Positions 11,240 to 24,489 are shown, numbered from the stretch's first letter. The stretch is DNA of 64,000 nucleotides from Lepas anatifera (GCA_034440635.1 JAOTON010001682.1:1-64000); one strand, 5' to 3'. Notes: generated by a model from the letters alone, not told the origin. A program made the numbers and translations.

Positions 11240-14200
11240 CACGTGCTCGCCTGTACTGGATCCCTGATTTCAAGATGCTGGTGAATATTTCACAATTGAA
11301 TTACGGCAGTTTTATCACACATGTATCGACAATAGTTCTTTTTATAGAGGGTATTTCTTAATTTTGGGGTGTGGGTAGTCCGCCCACGGTGCGTGCAGGG
11401 GGATCCTCCGCTTCACGGAAGTTATTCCAATTTTTTCTAAAAAAATAATTGGTTCAGGCGATCTGGAGACAACCCACCGCGAGCAACGCGAGCAGTCCTG
11501 AATCCTGAGGCGGTCGCGGCGAAGCCGCGGCCGACGTAAGCGATACTTGCCCCGCAGGGTAGGGGCGCCTTTTTTGCACTGTATCGGGTCTCCAATGTCT
11601 CCAGTGCAGGGGGATCCTCCACTGAAAGATAATTTTTGAGTATTTTAACGCCAGGCCGGCGTCAAGGGAAGGAATAAACAAACCGGAGACAAACCACCGC
11701 GAAGCGGTGGCAGTCTGCAAGCGGTGCGGGCAGACTTGGGTCCTGAGAAGGGCGTGGCGAAGCCGCGGATGACCAAGGCGATACTTGCCCCGCAGAGCAA
11801 AGGCGCTGATTTTTTGCACTCTATCGGGTCTCCAATGTTAAGGTGCGCTGGCAAATGGAGAAACATATTTTAAAATATTTTCGGCAGTTTAAGCAAGTAT
11901 CGAGCCAACCATTGCTTATTGAGGGTGGTTTGTAGTTATTGGGGGTATAGGTCGTCCGCTTGGGGCGCGTGCAGGGATCCTCCGCTAGAAAAAAGTTTGA
12001 GTATTTTGATATTTTAGGTTAATTTACGGGAGTTCAATGAAACATGTAGGAAGCAAACCGTTGTTCATTGAGGGTGTTTTTATTTAGTTTTTGGTGGTGT
12101 GGGGCTTCCGCCCATGGCGCGTGTACGGGGATCCTCCGCTAGAAGGAAATTTTTGAGTATTTTAATGTTCTAGGTTTAATTACGACAGTCTCATCAAACA
12201 TGTAGTTGGCAAGCCGATGTTCATTATGGGTGTTTGTGAATGTTTGGGGGTGGGGTCGTCCGCTTGCAGCGCGTGCAGGGGGATCCTCCGATAGAAGGAA
12301 AGTATTGGGTATTTTGATATTTTAGGTTTATATACGGCAGTTTCATAAAACATGTAGGGAGCAAACTGTTGTTCATTGAGGGTGTTTTTGAGTTTTGGGG
12401 GTTGTAGGTCGGCCGCTTGGGGCGCGTCCAGGGGATCCTCCGCTAGAAAAAAAGTTTTGAGTTTTTCATTATTTTAGGTTAATTTACGGCAGTTTCATCA
12501 AACATGTAGGGAGCGAATCGTTGTTCATTGAGGGTGTTTTTGTGTTTCTGGGGGTGTGGATTGTCCGCCCGTGGCGCGTGCAGCGGGAACCGCGGCTATA
12601 AGGAAAATATCGGGTATCTTATAGCTGTGCGGCCTAGCCGTTGGGTTTATTTTAGCTGTGTGGGATTTGGTGGTGACATGTACCCATTGGCCAACTTTTC
12701 GGCACGTGCTCGGCTGTGCTGGATCCCTGGTTTCAGAGTGCTGGTGAATATTTCCTAATTAAATTACAGCAGTTTTGTGGCAGGGTGAGGGAATTTCCTC
12801 AGGCAGGATGAGGCAGGGTGTTTTTGAGTTTTTGGGGGTGTGGGTCGTCCGTCTGTAACGCGTGCACGGGGATACTCCGCTAGAAGGAAATTATTGAGTA
12901 TTTTAATGCTTTACATTAGTTTACGGCAGATTAATCAAACATGTATCGAGGAAACCGTTGTTTATTGAACTGGTTTTTAGTTTTTGGTGGCGTGAGTCTT
13001 CCGCCCGTAGGGCTTGCAGGGTCATCCACCGCTATAAGAAAATTTTTGAATTTTTTAATGTTTTAGGCTAATTTACGGCAGTTTCAACAGACATGTAGGA
13101 AGGAAACCGTTCTTCATTGTGGATGTTTTTGAGTTTATGGGGGGTGTGGGCCGTCCGCCCGTAGCAGGTGCAGGGGAATCCTTCACTAGAAGGAAATTAT
13201 CGAGCATCTTTTGTCTGTGTGGCACAGCCGTCAGGTTATTTGCGGTACAGTTTCACTGAGGGAAACGGATTTCGGTGCAGCATGCATATATTTAAGTGCA
13301 AAGCAAAGGAATTAAACGGAAAGGTGGGCCGAGGTTCTTATTGGGTTACGTGACCCAGGGAACTTTAAGGCTATTCGCAGAAATTAAAGGTTGTCCATAT
13401 TTACAAACATTAAACTTTCCCTGAATGGTCTTCGGTGACCCAAAGACAAGCCACCGCGAAGCAGTGGAAGTCTGCGAGCAAGTGAGCAGTCCTGAGTCCT
13501 GAGGCGGTCGCGGCGAAGCCGTGACCGACGAAGGCGATACTGCCCCGCAGGGTAGGGGCGCCTTTTTTTGCACTGTATCGGGTCTCCAATGCTTAGGTGC
13601 TGACCAATGGAGACCCATATTTTGAATTAGTTTCGGAATTTTTTTTTGGCATGTATCGAGCCAACTGTTGTTAATGGAAAGTGTTTTTGAGGTTTTTGGG
13701 GGTGGGGGTCGTCCGCTCGCGGCGCGTGCAGGGGGATATTCCGATAGAAGGAAATTATTGAGTATTTTAATATTTTAGGTTAATTTACGGCAGTTTCATC
13801 ATACATTTAGGGCGCAAACCGTTGTTCATTGAGGGTGGTTTTGAGTGTTAGGGGTGTGGGCATCCGCGTGCGGCGCGTGCAGTGGGGTCGTCCGCTGGAA
13901 AGAAATTATTGGGTATCTTTTAGCTCTGTGCCACAGCAGTCTGGTTTCTTTTAGCTGTGTGTGATTTTGTGCTGGCGTGCTCCGATGAGCATAGTGTAAA
14001 CAGGTGTTGGCCCCCTGGCTTGGCACGTGACCCCTTGCGGGCTACTCCTTGATGGAAAAACATTCTGTAGCCATTATTAGGTCTCAGAAGGGTACCGGTA
14101 GTTCTTTGGGAGAAAGGCGTGCGTAGGCGTGTTGACAGAAACTTTGGACAGTTATTGAGAGTGTTTTTGATGTTTTGGTGGTGTGGATCCTGCACCCTTG

Positions 14201-14650
14201 GCGCATGCAGGGCGATCCTCCGGTAGAAGGAAATTATTAAGTATTTCAATGTTTTATTTAATTTACGGCACATTCAGCCAGCAAACATGTATCGGGGAAA
14301 GCATTGTTCATTAAAGGTGTTTTTAGTTTTTGGGGGTGTGCGTCGTCCGTCCGTGGCGCGTACAGGGTGGTCCTCCTCTAGAACAAAATTATCGGGTATC
14401 TTTCAGATATTTGATCTTTGGCACAGCCGTAGGGTTTCTTTTACCTGTGTGCGGTTTGGTGCTGGCGTGTTCCCATGAGTATACTGTAAAAAGATCAAGG
14501 CCTCCTGATGGGGTTACGTGACGCCTTGCAGGCTACCCCTTGATGGAAAAACATTAACCTGTACCCGTTATTGGGTCTCAGAGGTGTACTGGCGTTTTAT
14601 ATGGGCCAGATGGATTTGCAACCGTGTTGACAGAAACATAAACAGTTGAT
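11240..14650 (+). repeat. Right copy of the ~3.4-kb direct duplication inside unit C
   Basis: It is collinear with about 7290-10805. Differences include an extra damaged H module at 11470-11600 and one fewer S unit in the 11.9-12.6 kb array. Both copies end with an M module at AAACAGTTGAT (10805 and about 14650). The duplication is internal to the Helitron, because both lie between one TC start and one CTAG end. Confidence 0.7.
11885..12620 (+). repeat. S satellite array in the right duplicate of unit C
   Basis: ACATGTAG markers at 12042, 12198, 12350 and 12502 give spacings of 156, 152 and 152 bases. It corresponds to 7737-8660 with one unit fewer, so the arrays change copy number between duplicates. 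Confidence 0.8.
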
Positions 14651-15309
14651 GTTTTTTTTAGTTTTGAGTGATTTGGTGCTGGCGTGTTCCAATGAACATA
14701 GGGTACACAGATGATGGCTCTTTAGTTGGGTATGTTAACCCTTGCGGGTTAGTCCTTGAGGGAAAAACATTAATATGTACCCGTTATTGGGTCTTAGAGA
14801 TGTACTGGTGACTTCTTGGGCCAAATGCATTTGCAGGCGTGTTGACAGAAACATTAAACAGTTGGTGGGTGGTTATTTAGAATCTTGGCAATATTCGGGG
14901 GATCCTGCATTGAGAAAAACCACAGAACTCTAATTTTGCTGAGAAAATAATGGGTTTAAGCGATCCGGAGACAGGCCACCGCGAGGCGTTAGGAGTCTGC
15001 GAGCAAGGCGGGCAGACCTGAGTCGTGCAGAGGGCGCAGCGAAGCCGCGGTCGACGAAGGCGATACTTGCCCCGCAGGGTATGGGCGCCGAGGGCCGGCC
15101 CGCTGAATCGAGACATGGTTAGGTAAGGATAGTGGAGGCACCCTGGTGCGCCCACGCGATTGTGTCGGCCTCAAAATTTAGGTCTGCTTTGAAGGCCCAT
15201 AACCCGAAAAGTTATTGGCCGATTTCCAAAATTTCTTCACCAATCGACGTGCTCATCCATTCTCTCACACGCTCACCCCTTACCACTCGTGACGCACCCA
15301 GAGGGTCAA

Positions 15310-15336
15310 TCTCGCAGCGCGAGACGTGCCGTCTAG
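15310..15336 (+). other. Helitron 3' terminus of unit C
   Basis: It has the same TCTCGC-AGC-GCGAGA hairpin (15310-15324), 8 bases and CTAG (15333-15336) as unit A. Unit D starts at the next base. Confidence 0.85.
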
Positions 15337-18300
15337 TCTTATATATAATTTATAAAATGTCTGTCCGCCGTATGTCATAGCACCTTTTGACAAGTGTGGC
15401 CGAAACGGTTACAGGTAGGGGCTTGAAATTTTGCAAGAGGTTCCGGTCATGCGGTCCCATCATCGTATTAGATTTTGGCAGTGGTGGGGTGGGTGGGGTG
15501 GGCGTGGCACGCGCCAGAGTGCACCCATGTCGCTTCAAAAATTGGCCTCAAATCGTCGAGCTCTTGAATTTTGCAACTTTTGGGCACGTGCTCGGCTGTA
15601 CTGGATCCCTGATTTCAAGATGCTGGTGAATATTTCACAATTAAATTACGGCAGTTTAATCACACATGTATCGACGATAGTGCTATTTATAGAGGGTATT
15701 TTTTTAATTTTGGGGGTGTGGGTGGGCCGCCCGCAGTGCGTGCAGGGGGATCCTCCGCTTCACGGAAGTTATTCTAATTTTTCGTGAAAAAAATAATGGG
15801 TTCAGGCGATCCGGAGACAATCCACCGCTAAGCGGTGGAAGTGTGCGAGCAAGGCGAGCAGTCCTGATTCCTGAGGCGGCCGCGGCTAGGCGATACTTGC
15901 CCCGCAGGGTAGGGGCGTCTTTTTTGCACTGTATCGGGTCTCCAATGCTTAGGTGCTGACCAATGGAGACCCATATTTTGAATTGTTTTCGGAAGTTTTA
16001 TTTAGCATGTATCGAGCCAACTGTTGTTAATTGAGGGTGTTTTTTAGTTTTTTTGGGGGTGGGGGTCGTCCGCTTGCGGCGCGTGCAGGGGGATATTCCG
16101 ATAGAAGGAAATTATTGAGTATCTTAATATTTTAGGTTAATTTACGGCAGTTTCATCAAACATGTAGGGCGCAAACCGTTGTTCATTGAGGGTGGTTTTG
16201 AGTTTTAGGGGTGTGGGTCGTTCGCTTGCGGCGTGTGCAAAGGGATCCTCCGCTAGAAGGAAATTATGGAGTATATTTTAGCTGTGTGGCACAGCTGTCG
16301 GTTTTTTTAGCTGTTTGTGACTCGCTGTTGACGTGACATAGGCGGATCCAGGATGGCTGATCGGGGGCATCTTTTGGGGGGTGTGCTACTTTTGTTTTTT
16401 ATAGAGAGCATTTTTTTAGTTCTGGGGGTGTGGGTGGTCCGCCCGAGGGAGGTGCAGGGGGATCCCCCGCCTGAAGATAATTGTTCAGTATTCTAATATC
16501 TTAAATTAATTTACGGCAGATTCAATTCACATGAACCCATCTCAGTTTAGCAAAAATGACATGACATGCTATACACCAATCACCATATAGTGACTACCTG
16601 AACCCCATTGCTTCCATGAGGGTCCTCCGTCACGGAGAACCTGAAGTTAAACGTTCAAAGCTTCAGAGTAGATCACCGTTTCTTCAGCGCAGGTTGGAGG
16701 TCAAAACCCTTCGGTTATTTATTTAAGGTTTGTGCGTGAGGTGGGGGGGGTTGTTTGCCCGATGCGCGTGCAGGAGGCGGGTAGGTTCGGCCCTTAAAAA
16801 GGTAAGGCTCAGTTATGTCAGGACAGCTTTTCCAATAAAAACGGAGGGCACCATCGGCACGCCAACTCATGGTTACGGGGAGTGTTTGCGGCATTGATGG
16901 GACGGCTGCTGAAGAGCAGCATCCATGGCGCGTGCAGGACCAGGGGAGGGAGTCTTCCACTAGATTAACATGGAAGTTCCCGGGCATCTTTTCGCTCTTT
17001 GATGCAACCATCGGGAATGATTAATGTGTGTGATTTGGTTTTGACAGTGTACCCATATGGTTAGGAAACTCAGATGTACAGCAATTGCCAAAATACTCTT
17101 GCGATGTCACGTGACCCAATGATGGTTACCCCTTGCTGGGAAAACATTGAACGCTACACTTTATTGGGTCTTAAATGTGCACCGGTGACATTTAGGGGCA
17201 AAACGCGAAAGCAGAGGTGTTGAAAAAAGCATTAAACATATGATGCGTGGTTATTCAGAATCTTGACGTCATCGCGGGATACTCCTTTAAAAAAACCGAT
17301 CTACCTTTAAGCTGAAGGGATGGGGTGCAAACTCCATGGGTTCGAATGCAGAGCAGTGTTTTGAGTAGGAAATGGGTGGTTCTTTGGAATATTTGCAGCA
17401 TCTGGGGTCCATAATTGGAACTAAATGTTTCACTGAATGAAAATTTTCGACCATGTTATATTTTTGTGGTACTACGATCGTATACATTTTAGCTGTGTGT
17501 GACTCAATGTTAACGAAGTTGTTGAGACCACGGCAGAACTGAACAAAACTATGCCAGCCGTAACACCTTCCTCACATGGTGTTACGCTCTGGTAGGTAAA
17601 ACTGATGCCTACCAAAGCTTAAGTACAGTGGCACAGTATAAATACAGGATATGCATTGCGGTACAGTTTAATTTCAGGAAACGCATTGCGGTACAGTATA
17701 ACTTTAGCTAATTGCGTAGGTAAGGTATATGGAAGTAGACAGAAGCCAAAAGCTCGAGAGATTAAATAAAGTTAATCAGAACGCATAAATCCGCTAATAA
17801 AAATTGAATTATTACTAGGTTTACTACTACTTTAATCATCCACGAGATCAAACCACATATTGGTTAGCTAGGGTTACAACATCCTGCCCCCAACGGCGAA
17901 AATATTGGCCCAGTTCACCCGCCAGCTGACTACTGCGAGAGCATACGCTGTGGGTGCTCGGGTATTTCAATTAGAAAATGTATTCTGTGTGTGTTGAAAA
18001 AATATCAGTGTACGGCCCCTGACCTGCATAGAGACCACAATACTGCTGGTGCATCAGTCATAACCCGCACGTGCGGCCGCCAACTGCTGCTGCTTTTGAT
18101 TATGTGAAGGACGGTAAAATACTCCACATTATTTTTGGTTGCCATCGATTATTTCCTTACGAGGAGGATAGCCACGCTAACAATTACGTTTCCAAGATAC
18201 CGAAGGCACGAGAACAAACAAGTGAAAAATATTAGCTGTTGGAGATTGAATCTGTCTGTTTTGCTTCTGAAGGTAAAGGTTTGGCAGTGTATTTGATTTC

Positions 18301-18503
18301 TGTGGCATAAAGTGGCAATCTATTTCATAAAAATTACTATTATGAATCAAATTTTTGAATTATGAATGTATTATTATGCAAGCGCATGATACCCGCTCAA
18401 ACGTTATATCTTTTTATGTCACACATGATTCGTTAAATCATGTATCAAGTTGTGCTCAAGGCCTGTTATGAATGCACAAGGATGGGTAATGTGAGTGAAA
18501 AGG
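15337..18503 (+). repeat. 5' 3.17 kb of unit D, nearly identical to unit B
   Basis: It aligns with 3835-7003 at an almost constant offset of 11,502. The differences I see include homopolymer changes (for example A-run length near 5786/17288) and a few substitutions. Left of the TC start, the flanking 3' ends of A and C are clearly more diverged. No credible gene is visible here. Confidence 0.85.
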
Positions 18504-18559
18504 ACGTCTTCAAGAGAAGTAGCCATACTTTCAAACCTTACATGCAAAGTTTTGCGAGC

Positions 18560-20400
18560 ATTGACTTCCAACATTTTGCATGCTAGGAGTGTGATTTAAG
18601 CGTTTCTTTCACTGTAAATAGAGGCAACTGATCCAAGCAATTTCAGTGTTTTAAAAATCCAGCTATAGCAATGACATTCTCCTGAGCTGCACTTTGATCC
18701 ATTTATGTTTTGTAGTTAGTTGCATTAACAATCTGATAAGAGCACGCATTTGCTTCTATCTCAGACATCACAGGTAAAAACATGCCTTCCTACTTCTGAC
18801 TGATCCATTACATGCATGATATTTACCCAATACTGTTTCATAAATGCTAGATACACATTGTGAAAACTGTGAGAATGTAAGGTCGGCAACCCATGCTCAA
18901 ATTCACAGGAATATAGACTTCAAATTCACGCATTGCTATTGTCCGGTAAAACCTTTTCAGCGCCAGTAATTTATTTCTTACAAAACTAATAATAAATGGA
19001 TGGTATACAACTTTCAGAGCAATCTTACTAGGAAACATAACTCAGATTTAGTGAGAGCCATTGATTTTTGAATTTCCATGCCATGGAATATTCTATTAAA
19101 ATGACAGTGTATTAAAATGACAGTTTTCATAATGTGTATTTATGCTAGACACACATTATGAAAACTGTGAGAACGTAAGACCGGCAACCCATGCTCAAAT
19201 TCACAGGATTTCAAATTCACGCATTGCTATTGTCCGGTAAAACCTTTTCAGCGCCAGTAATTTATTTCTTACAACACTTATAATAAATGGACGGTATAGA
19301 ACTTATACAACTTTCAGAGCAATATGACTAGAAAACATAATCAAGACTTAGTGATAGCCATTAATTTTTGTATTTCCCTGTCATGGAATATTCTATTAAA
19401 ATGACAGTTTGCATGCTAGGAGTGTGATTGAATTGTGTTTCTTTAACGGTAACCAGAGCCAACTGATGGAAGTAGTTTCTGTGTTGCCAAATCCAGCTAT
19501 ATCAATGAATTTTTCTTGAGCTGCACTTTTATCCATCTGTGTAGGAGTGTGATTAAAAAGTTTTCCTTTAACGGTAGGTAGAGCCGACTGATCCAAGTAA
19601 TTGCAGTGTGTTAAGATCCAGCTTTATCAATGAAATTTCCCTGAGCTGCACTTTGATCCATTTATGCTTTGTACTTATTCTGCATTAACAATCTGATATG
19701 AGCACGCATTTGTCACTACCTCTGACAACACACGCAAAAACATCCCTTTCCACTTCCGATTGCTCCATTACATGCATGATTTTTACCCAACATAGTTTCA
19801 TATATGCTAGATACACATTATGAAAACTGTGAGAATGTAAGGTGGGCAGCCCATGCCCAAATTCAGGGAGGTATCGAATTTAAATCCACGCATCCCAATT
19901 GCTTGGTACAACCTTTTCAGCGCCAGTAATTTATTACTTACAGCACCTACAATAAATGGACGGTATACACTTTTGAGGGCAATGTTCCTTAGACAAATAA
20001 TGAAATTATACAAATACCTTATAAAAACCGTGAGAATTTAGGTGCAGCAGCCCATTCCCACATTCACATGGGTATCGACTTCAAATTCACGCATTGCTAT
20101 TGTCCGGTAGCACCTTTTCAACGCCAGTAAATTATTTCTTACAACACTTATAATAAATGGATTGTATACACTTTTCAGAGCAATCTTACTAGGAAAAAAT
20201 GAAATATATGATTGAATGTCAGGTGCGTAATGATAAATACCCTTTTTCTTAGCACAGTCTTGATATATAATTGCCTTGGACAGCCTCAAACATTCAAACA
20301 TTCCATAGCTTACCGCGAAATTTTTGGAAGGCTCATTACTACTTAAGTAACAGCTATTCGAGGGAAAAAATAAGAATAACAATCGCATGACTGTTATTTT
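18560..20400 (+). repeat. AT-rich ~960-bp tandem duplication in unit D
   Basis: A block containing GAGCTGCACTTTGATCCATT and TTACATGCATGAT at about 18690-18815 recurs about 960 bases later (19650-19780). A shorter motif with CCTTTTCAGCGCCAGTAA occurs four times (about 18950, 19245, 19910 and, with a variant base, 20115). No gene is recognisable; the only reading frames are short and follow the repeats. Confidence 0.7.
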
Positions 20401-20499
20401 TTAGGTATCATGTTAAATTGACCAGTATCCTTACCTGTCCTGACTTATGTATTGCTTCACTTGCAGCACTACAGAAGGAAATTGCTGAAAATTTTAATA

Positions 20500-20800
20500 T
20501 ATCAAATTAATTTAGGGCAGATTGATCAAACATGTATCGAGCTAACCGTTGTTCATTGAGGGTGTTTTCGAGTTTTTGGGGGTGTTGGTCGTCTGCCCGC
20601 AGCGCGTGCAGGGGGATCTTCCGCTAGAAGGAAATTATTGAGTATTTTAATATTATAGGTTAATTTACGGCAGTTTGATCAAACATGTATCGACGATAGT
20701 GTCATTCGTTGAGGGTGTGTTTACATTTGGGGGAGTCGCTCGCCGGTGGCGCATGCAGGTGGTCTTCCGCTAGAAGGAAATTGTTATCAAACCTGGATAT
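20500..20800 (+). repeat. Two S satellite units inside the autonomous candidate
   Basis: ACATGTATCGAGC (about 20529) and ACATGTATCGACG (about 20682) sit one S period (~152 bases) apart with the usual TTGAGGGTG and GTGCAGGGGGATC boxes. Their presence upstream of the Rep gene links the coding element to the satellite-rich units. Confidence 0.7.
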
Positions 20801-23800
20801 CTATTATCAAACCTGGACCGCATGGGTCACGTGACCCAGTGAGCTTGGAGGCCATCCCCCTCCCCCCTTAGAAAGATCGTGATGTCTTCCCCTGCATGGG
20901 GTCATAAGGTATCGTTGTTTTTTTGGTGGGGGAGGGGTAATCACCACGGATTGGGGTGTGGACTAAAATTTTGACTTGCGAATGGGTGGTTGGTTGGGAT
21001 CCTTGCAATAACTGGGTTCCTCCATTGAAAACAACCTCCAATCAGTTTTTTACCGAATTTATCGCGTGGAAGGTGCCTACAGTCAACGTGAAGGTTACCC
21101 CTGTCTGAAATGTTTTCATATCTTCCCATGAATGCAGTTGAAACGGGGTCATCGAGGTCAAATCATTTTCCATGATGCAAGGATTAGAACAGACGCCCCT
21201 GGCGTTACGCTCTGGCGATGCTAAAGTGCACTTAACGGCACAGTATTGCCACAGGATATGCAATGCGGCACAGTTTCACTACAGGAAACGAATTGCGGCA
21301 CAGTTTCACTACAGTAAACGCATTGTGGTATAATATGGCTATAGGTAAAGGCAGGCAAAGGAAAATGGCAGTGCAAATTGATCAATTGATACAAAGCTAA
21401 AAAATGAAATAAAGCGAATTATACTGTATACATCTCTTTATATCAATTTAACTATTGACTGGTTTACTACCAATTCATTGGTTCACTAGATCGAGCCAAA
21501 CATTGGTAATGTTTGGTAAATTTATTCAGTACTTTATGGTTAACATAACATGAGTTTTCATTAATCATTACCATTTGTTTTAGACAAAAGAACTCAGCAC
21601 ATGACTTTATTACTTTTATCTATCAACTGTTAAAATTTGCATGTGACGCACCCACCTAATCGGTGGAACGGCGATCTTACCCACGGAAGACACAACGTTC
21701 TCCTTTTCCCAGCCGGCGAGAATATTGGACCAGTTCATCCCCCTCACCCTGCATTTTAGCTCTGCGAGCGGCTAGGGAACCGTGTTAAGCACTGTCAAAC
21801 AAAATGCTGTAGGTGCTTTGATCTTGCGTGTGGAAAAGTTATTTTGCATTTGTTGAAAAATATCAGTGCACGCACCCCGACCTGCAATGCTGCCGGTGCA
21901 TCAACTAAAACATGCACGTGCGGCTGCCATTTAATGCTGTTTCCATTATATGAAGGACGGTAAAATACTTTAGATTATATTAGGTTTGGTTGACCTCGAT
22001 TCTTTTTTACGAGGATACTCACGCTAGCAACTACGTTTCCAAGCTACCGAGGGCACGAGAACAAACAAGCGGAAAATATTAGCTGTTGCATATTAAATCT
22101 GTCTGTTTTGCTTCTGAAGGTAAAGATGTGGCAGTGCATTACTTTTCTTTGGCATAAAGTTTAAATCTATTGCATAAATATTAGTATTAGGAATCAGGTT
22201 TTGTAGTTCATGAATTTATTATCATTCAAATGCAAGATATCCGCTTAAACATTACATATTCTTAAATCACATATGACTTGTCAGATCTTTGACTGATTAC
22301 TGCACAACGCCTGCTATGAACGCATAAAGATGAGCAATATGAGTGAAAAGGACTTCTTCAAGGGAAGTAGCAATCCAATTAAATCTTACAACATAAACGG
22401 ATTCAGGATTTCCCATTGGGGGCACCTTCCCGGAGGGTGGGGGGCGCTATGTGGACCAGAGGGGTGCCACTTTTGGCAGGCAAAACCTATACGGTGGGTG
22501 CAAAATCCTTTCAGGGATTTTTAGGGGCGCCACCGACCTTTCAGGGGGCGCCGTGACCATTTCAGGGGGCGCCGTGGTCTATCGAGGGGGGGATGTGCCC
22601 CCATTTGACCCCTGGATTCGATTACATCTTATAGGAAGAAAGAGCTCTTTTGTTAATATTGGCTTTGAACCATATTGCTTCCTTCAAAGCCATTGATTTC
22701 GTCCCTATCTAATTGATTTGTACTTTTAACTACCCGATTCAAATCTGAACTTCGACACCTTTTCGCCAGTATAGTATGTTGTGTCCAAATGTAGATCACC
22801 TCTCAATTAAGATTCTTCCTTTTTCAATGCTGGTCTGAAATATTCGTCAAGTTTTGTATTTCAATGCCATGAAAACTCTTTTCGGATCTGATCTTGCCCG
22901 CGAAGAGTGTGTGTAACAAAAAGGTAATCTGTGCGTTGAGCTAACTGATAGAAATCCCTCAAATGTTAATCCCTCAAAATTCAAATCTAATTCAGTACAT
23001 TTTAGTTAACATGACATGAATTTTCATTCATCATTAGCGTTTGTTTTAAACAAAAAACTCAGCACATGATACCATTACCTTTTTGACCAACTAATTGACC
23101 ACCTAAAATTTAAAAAATAACGAATGCATATCGTGGCATAAACATTGTTTCAGAATATGAGTGTATCTTTGTTGTTTTTATTTGTTGAGGGTGATTTAGC
23201 ATTTGGGGGAGTCGCTCGCCTGTGGGGCGTGCACGAGGTCCTCTGCTAGAAGGAAATTATTGATTATCTTTGAATTATGTGGTACATCCGCCGGGTTTCT
23301 TTTAGCGGTGTGTAATTTGGTGCTCGCGTGTAGCCATTGGCATAGGCTACACAGATATACAGTGATCATCAAAATACCCCCTGGGATTCACGTGGCCTCT
23401 TGAATATGATAATGGGGTGCACAGTTCTCTGGCAGAACCCGCCGAAAGGAATTTGTTTGTACCCGTTATCGGATCTCAGAGGTGCACTGCTGAGTTTTTG
23501 GGGTTAAAAGCGCATGCAGGCGTATTGACAAACAATTGGACAGTCGGTGGTGGTGGGGGGGGAGGCGGTTATTTAGAATCCTTGCATCATAATAAAGGGG
23601 GGTTCCTCCATAAAAAACAAGTTTTACTTTTTCTTCATTATTGCAATACAGTTGTCTCCAGTACCAAGAACATGGCCCTTTTGGCTAAGCAACTGCTGTA
23701 CAACCATCGCCACATAGTGACTACCTGCACCCCATTGCTTCGATGAGAGTCCTCCATCACGAAGAGCATGAAGTTACAGTAGATTAGCTCACATATTATA

Positions 23801-24420
23801 TTTTGTTTTATAAAAGTACCAAACTCGACAAATAGGTAGGCAAAAATTATGCTATAAAATCTGGATATCTAGCCTTCACTAAACCACATCCGCGTGGGTC
23901 ACTTGACCCAGTGAGCTTGAAGGTTACCCCACCTAGAAAGATCTTGATGTGTTCTTCTGCATGGGTCCATGAGGGATCGTTATTTCTTTGGGAGGTGGGG
24001 ATAAACACCATGGCCTGGGGTGTGGACCCAGTAATTTTATTTGGCAAATACTCCTCTACGGTGAAAAATAAACCTTTTCTTGTGAATGTGGACTGTTTTG
24101 GATTTAGACTCGGGGCTTCAGTTTGGGTGTCTGGAGCAGGAGGGTTATCACCCTACAAAATTTCAGAGCTCTGACATCAATTCTCAGGACGGACAGACGA
24201 CAACTACTACAACAACTACACTAACAGACCACGACGAGACCCGTCTGAGGGCCAGAATAGAGCCGCTTGAGAAATCTCAATGTGCTTCGCTCCATGGATT
24301 TCGTCATGCGCCTCTGACACATATTCATGCCATGAAATTGGTATTAAAACATATAGAAATGTTATGTACAAAGAAACGTAAAATTCCAGATATCCACCCC
24401 TGTCCTTGCCTATCCTAACC
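20800..24420 (+). repeat. Non-coding Helitron body with diverged second copies of upstream segments
   Basis: 21230-22370 is a diverged copy of about 6130-7003 and 17630-18530: ~30-bp repeats with ATTGCGGCACAGTTTCACTAC, then GAAGGTAAAG and GAGTGAAAAGGAC landmarks. 23180-23550 is an S unit followed by an M module, and 23690-23780 repeats the segment at 5075-5150. The end (24395-24448) resembles 20430-20475, including a splice-acceptor-like TTCAC-CAG. I see no gene here. Confidence 0.6.
22396..22625 (+). repeat. Dispersed G-rich element fragment (GGATTTCCC...GGGGGCGCCG family)
   Basis: CAGGATTTCCCATTGGGGGC followed by repeated GGGGGCGCCGTG boxes matches the interior of the CATAGGCGGATCCAGG element family found at 47028, 56763 and 59257. 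The terminal repeats are not intact here, so it is probably an old insertion in unit D. Confidence 0.55.
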
Positions 24421-24441
24421 TATGCATTGATTCACTTTCAG
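24411..24441 (+). promoter_or_regulatory. Possible 5'-UTR splice acceptor upstream of the Rep/helicase gene
   Basis: TATCCTAACC, a branch-point-like CTAAC, is followed by a pyrimidine-rich stretch and TTCACTTTCAG ending at 24441, 48 bases before the start codon. A similar element ending in TTCACTTGCAG lies near 20458. The gene may therefore have an upstream non-coding exon. This is inferred from the motifs only. Confidence 0.35.
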
Positions 24442-24451
24442 CACTACAGTG

Positions 24452-24471
24452 TAACCGAGACCTTTCGGTTA
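24452..24471 (+). promoter_or_regulatory. Hairpin in the 5' leader of the Rep/helicase gene
   Basis: TAACCGA and TCGGTTA form a perfect 7-bp stem around a 6-base loop, 18 bases before the ATG at 24490. It could modulate translation or be incidental. Confidence 0.4.
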
Positions 24472-24489
24472 AAAGCCTAAAGCAAAAAT

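Larger units (their letters stand above)
7046..15336 (+). mobile_element. Helitron unit C, complete non-autonomous copy (~8.3 kb)
   Basis: Both ends are present: the conserved 5' terminus at 7046 and hairpin plus CTAG at 15310-15336. There is no coding capacity. The inside is built almost entirely of S, M and H modules and contains two diverged direct copies of a ~3.4-kb block (about 7290-10805 and 11240-14650). The H modules lie near 7541, 9606, 11474 (damaged), 11696, 13450 and 14977. The 3' end from about 14660 is collinear with unit E (about 43080-43745). Such an element would depend on Rep/helicase supplied by another copy. Confidence 0.75.

Noticed and set aside
181..15787. Many short frames repeating arginine/leucine-rich peptides in units A to D
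   Set aside because: They are translations of the H, M and S repeats; the same hairpin DNA is open in several frames on both strands and copies carry frameshifts.
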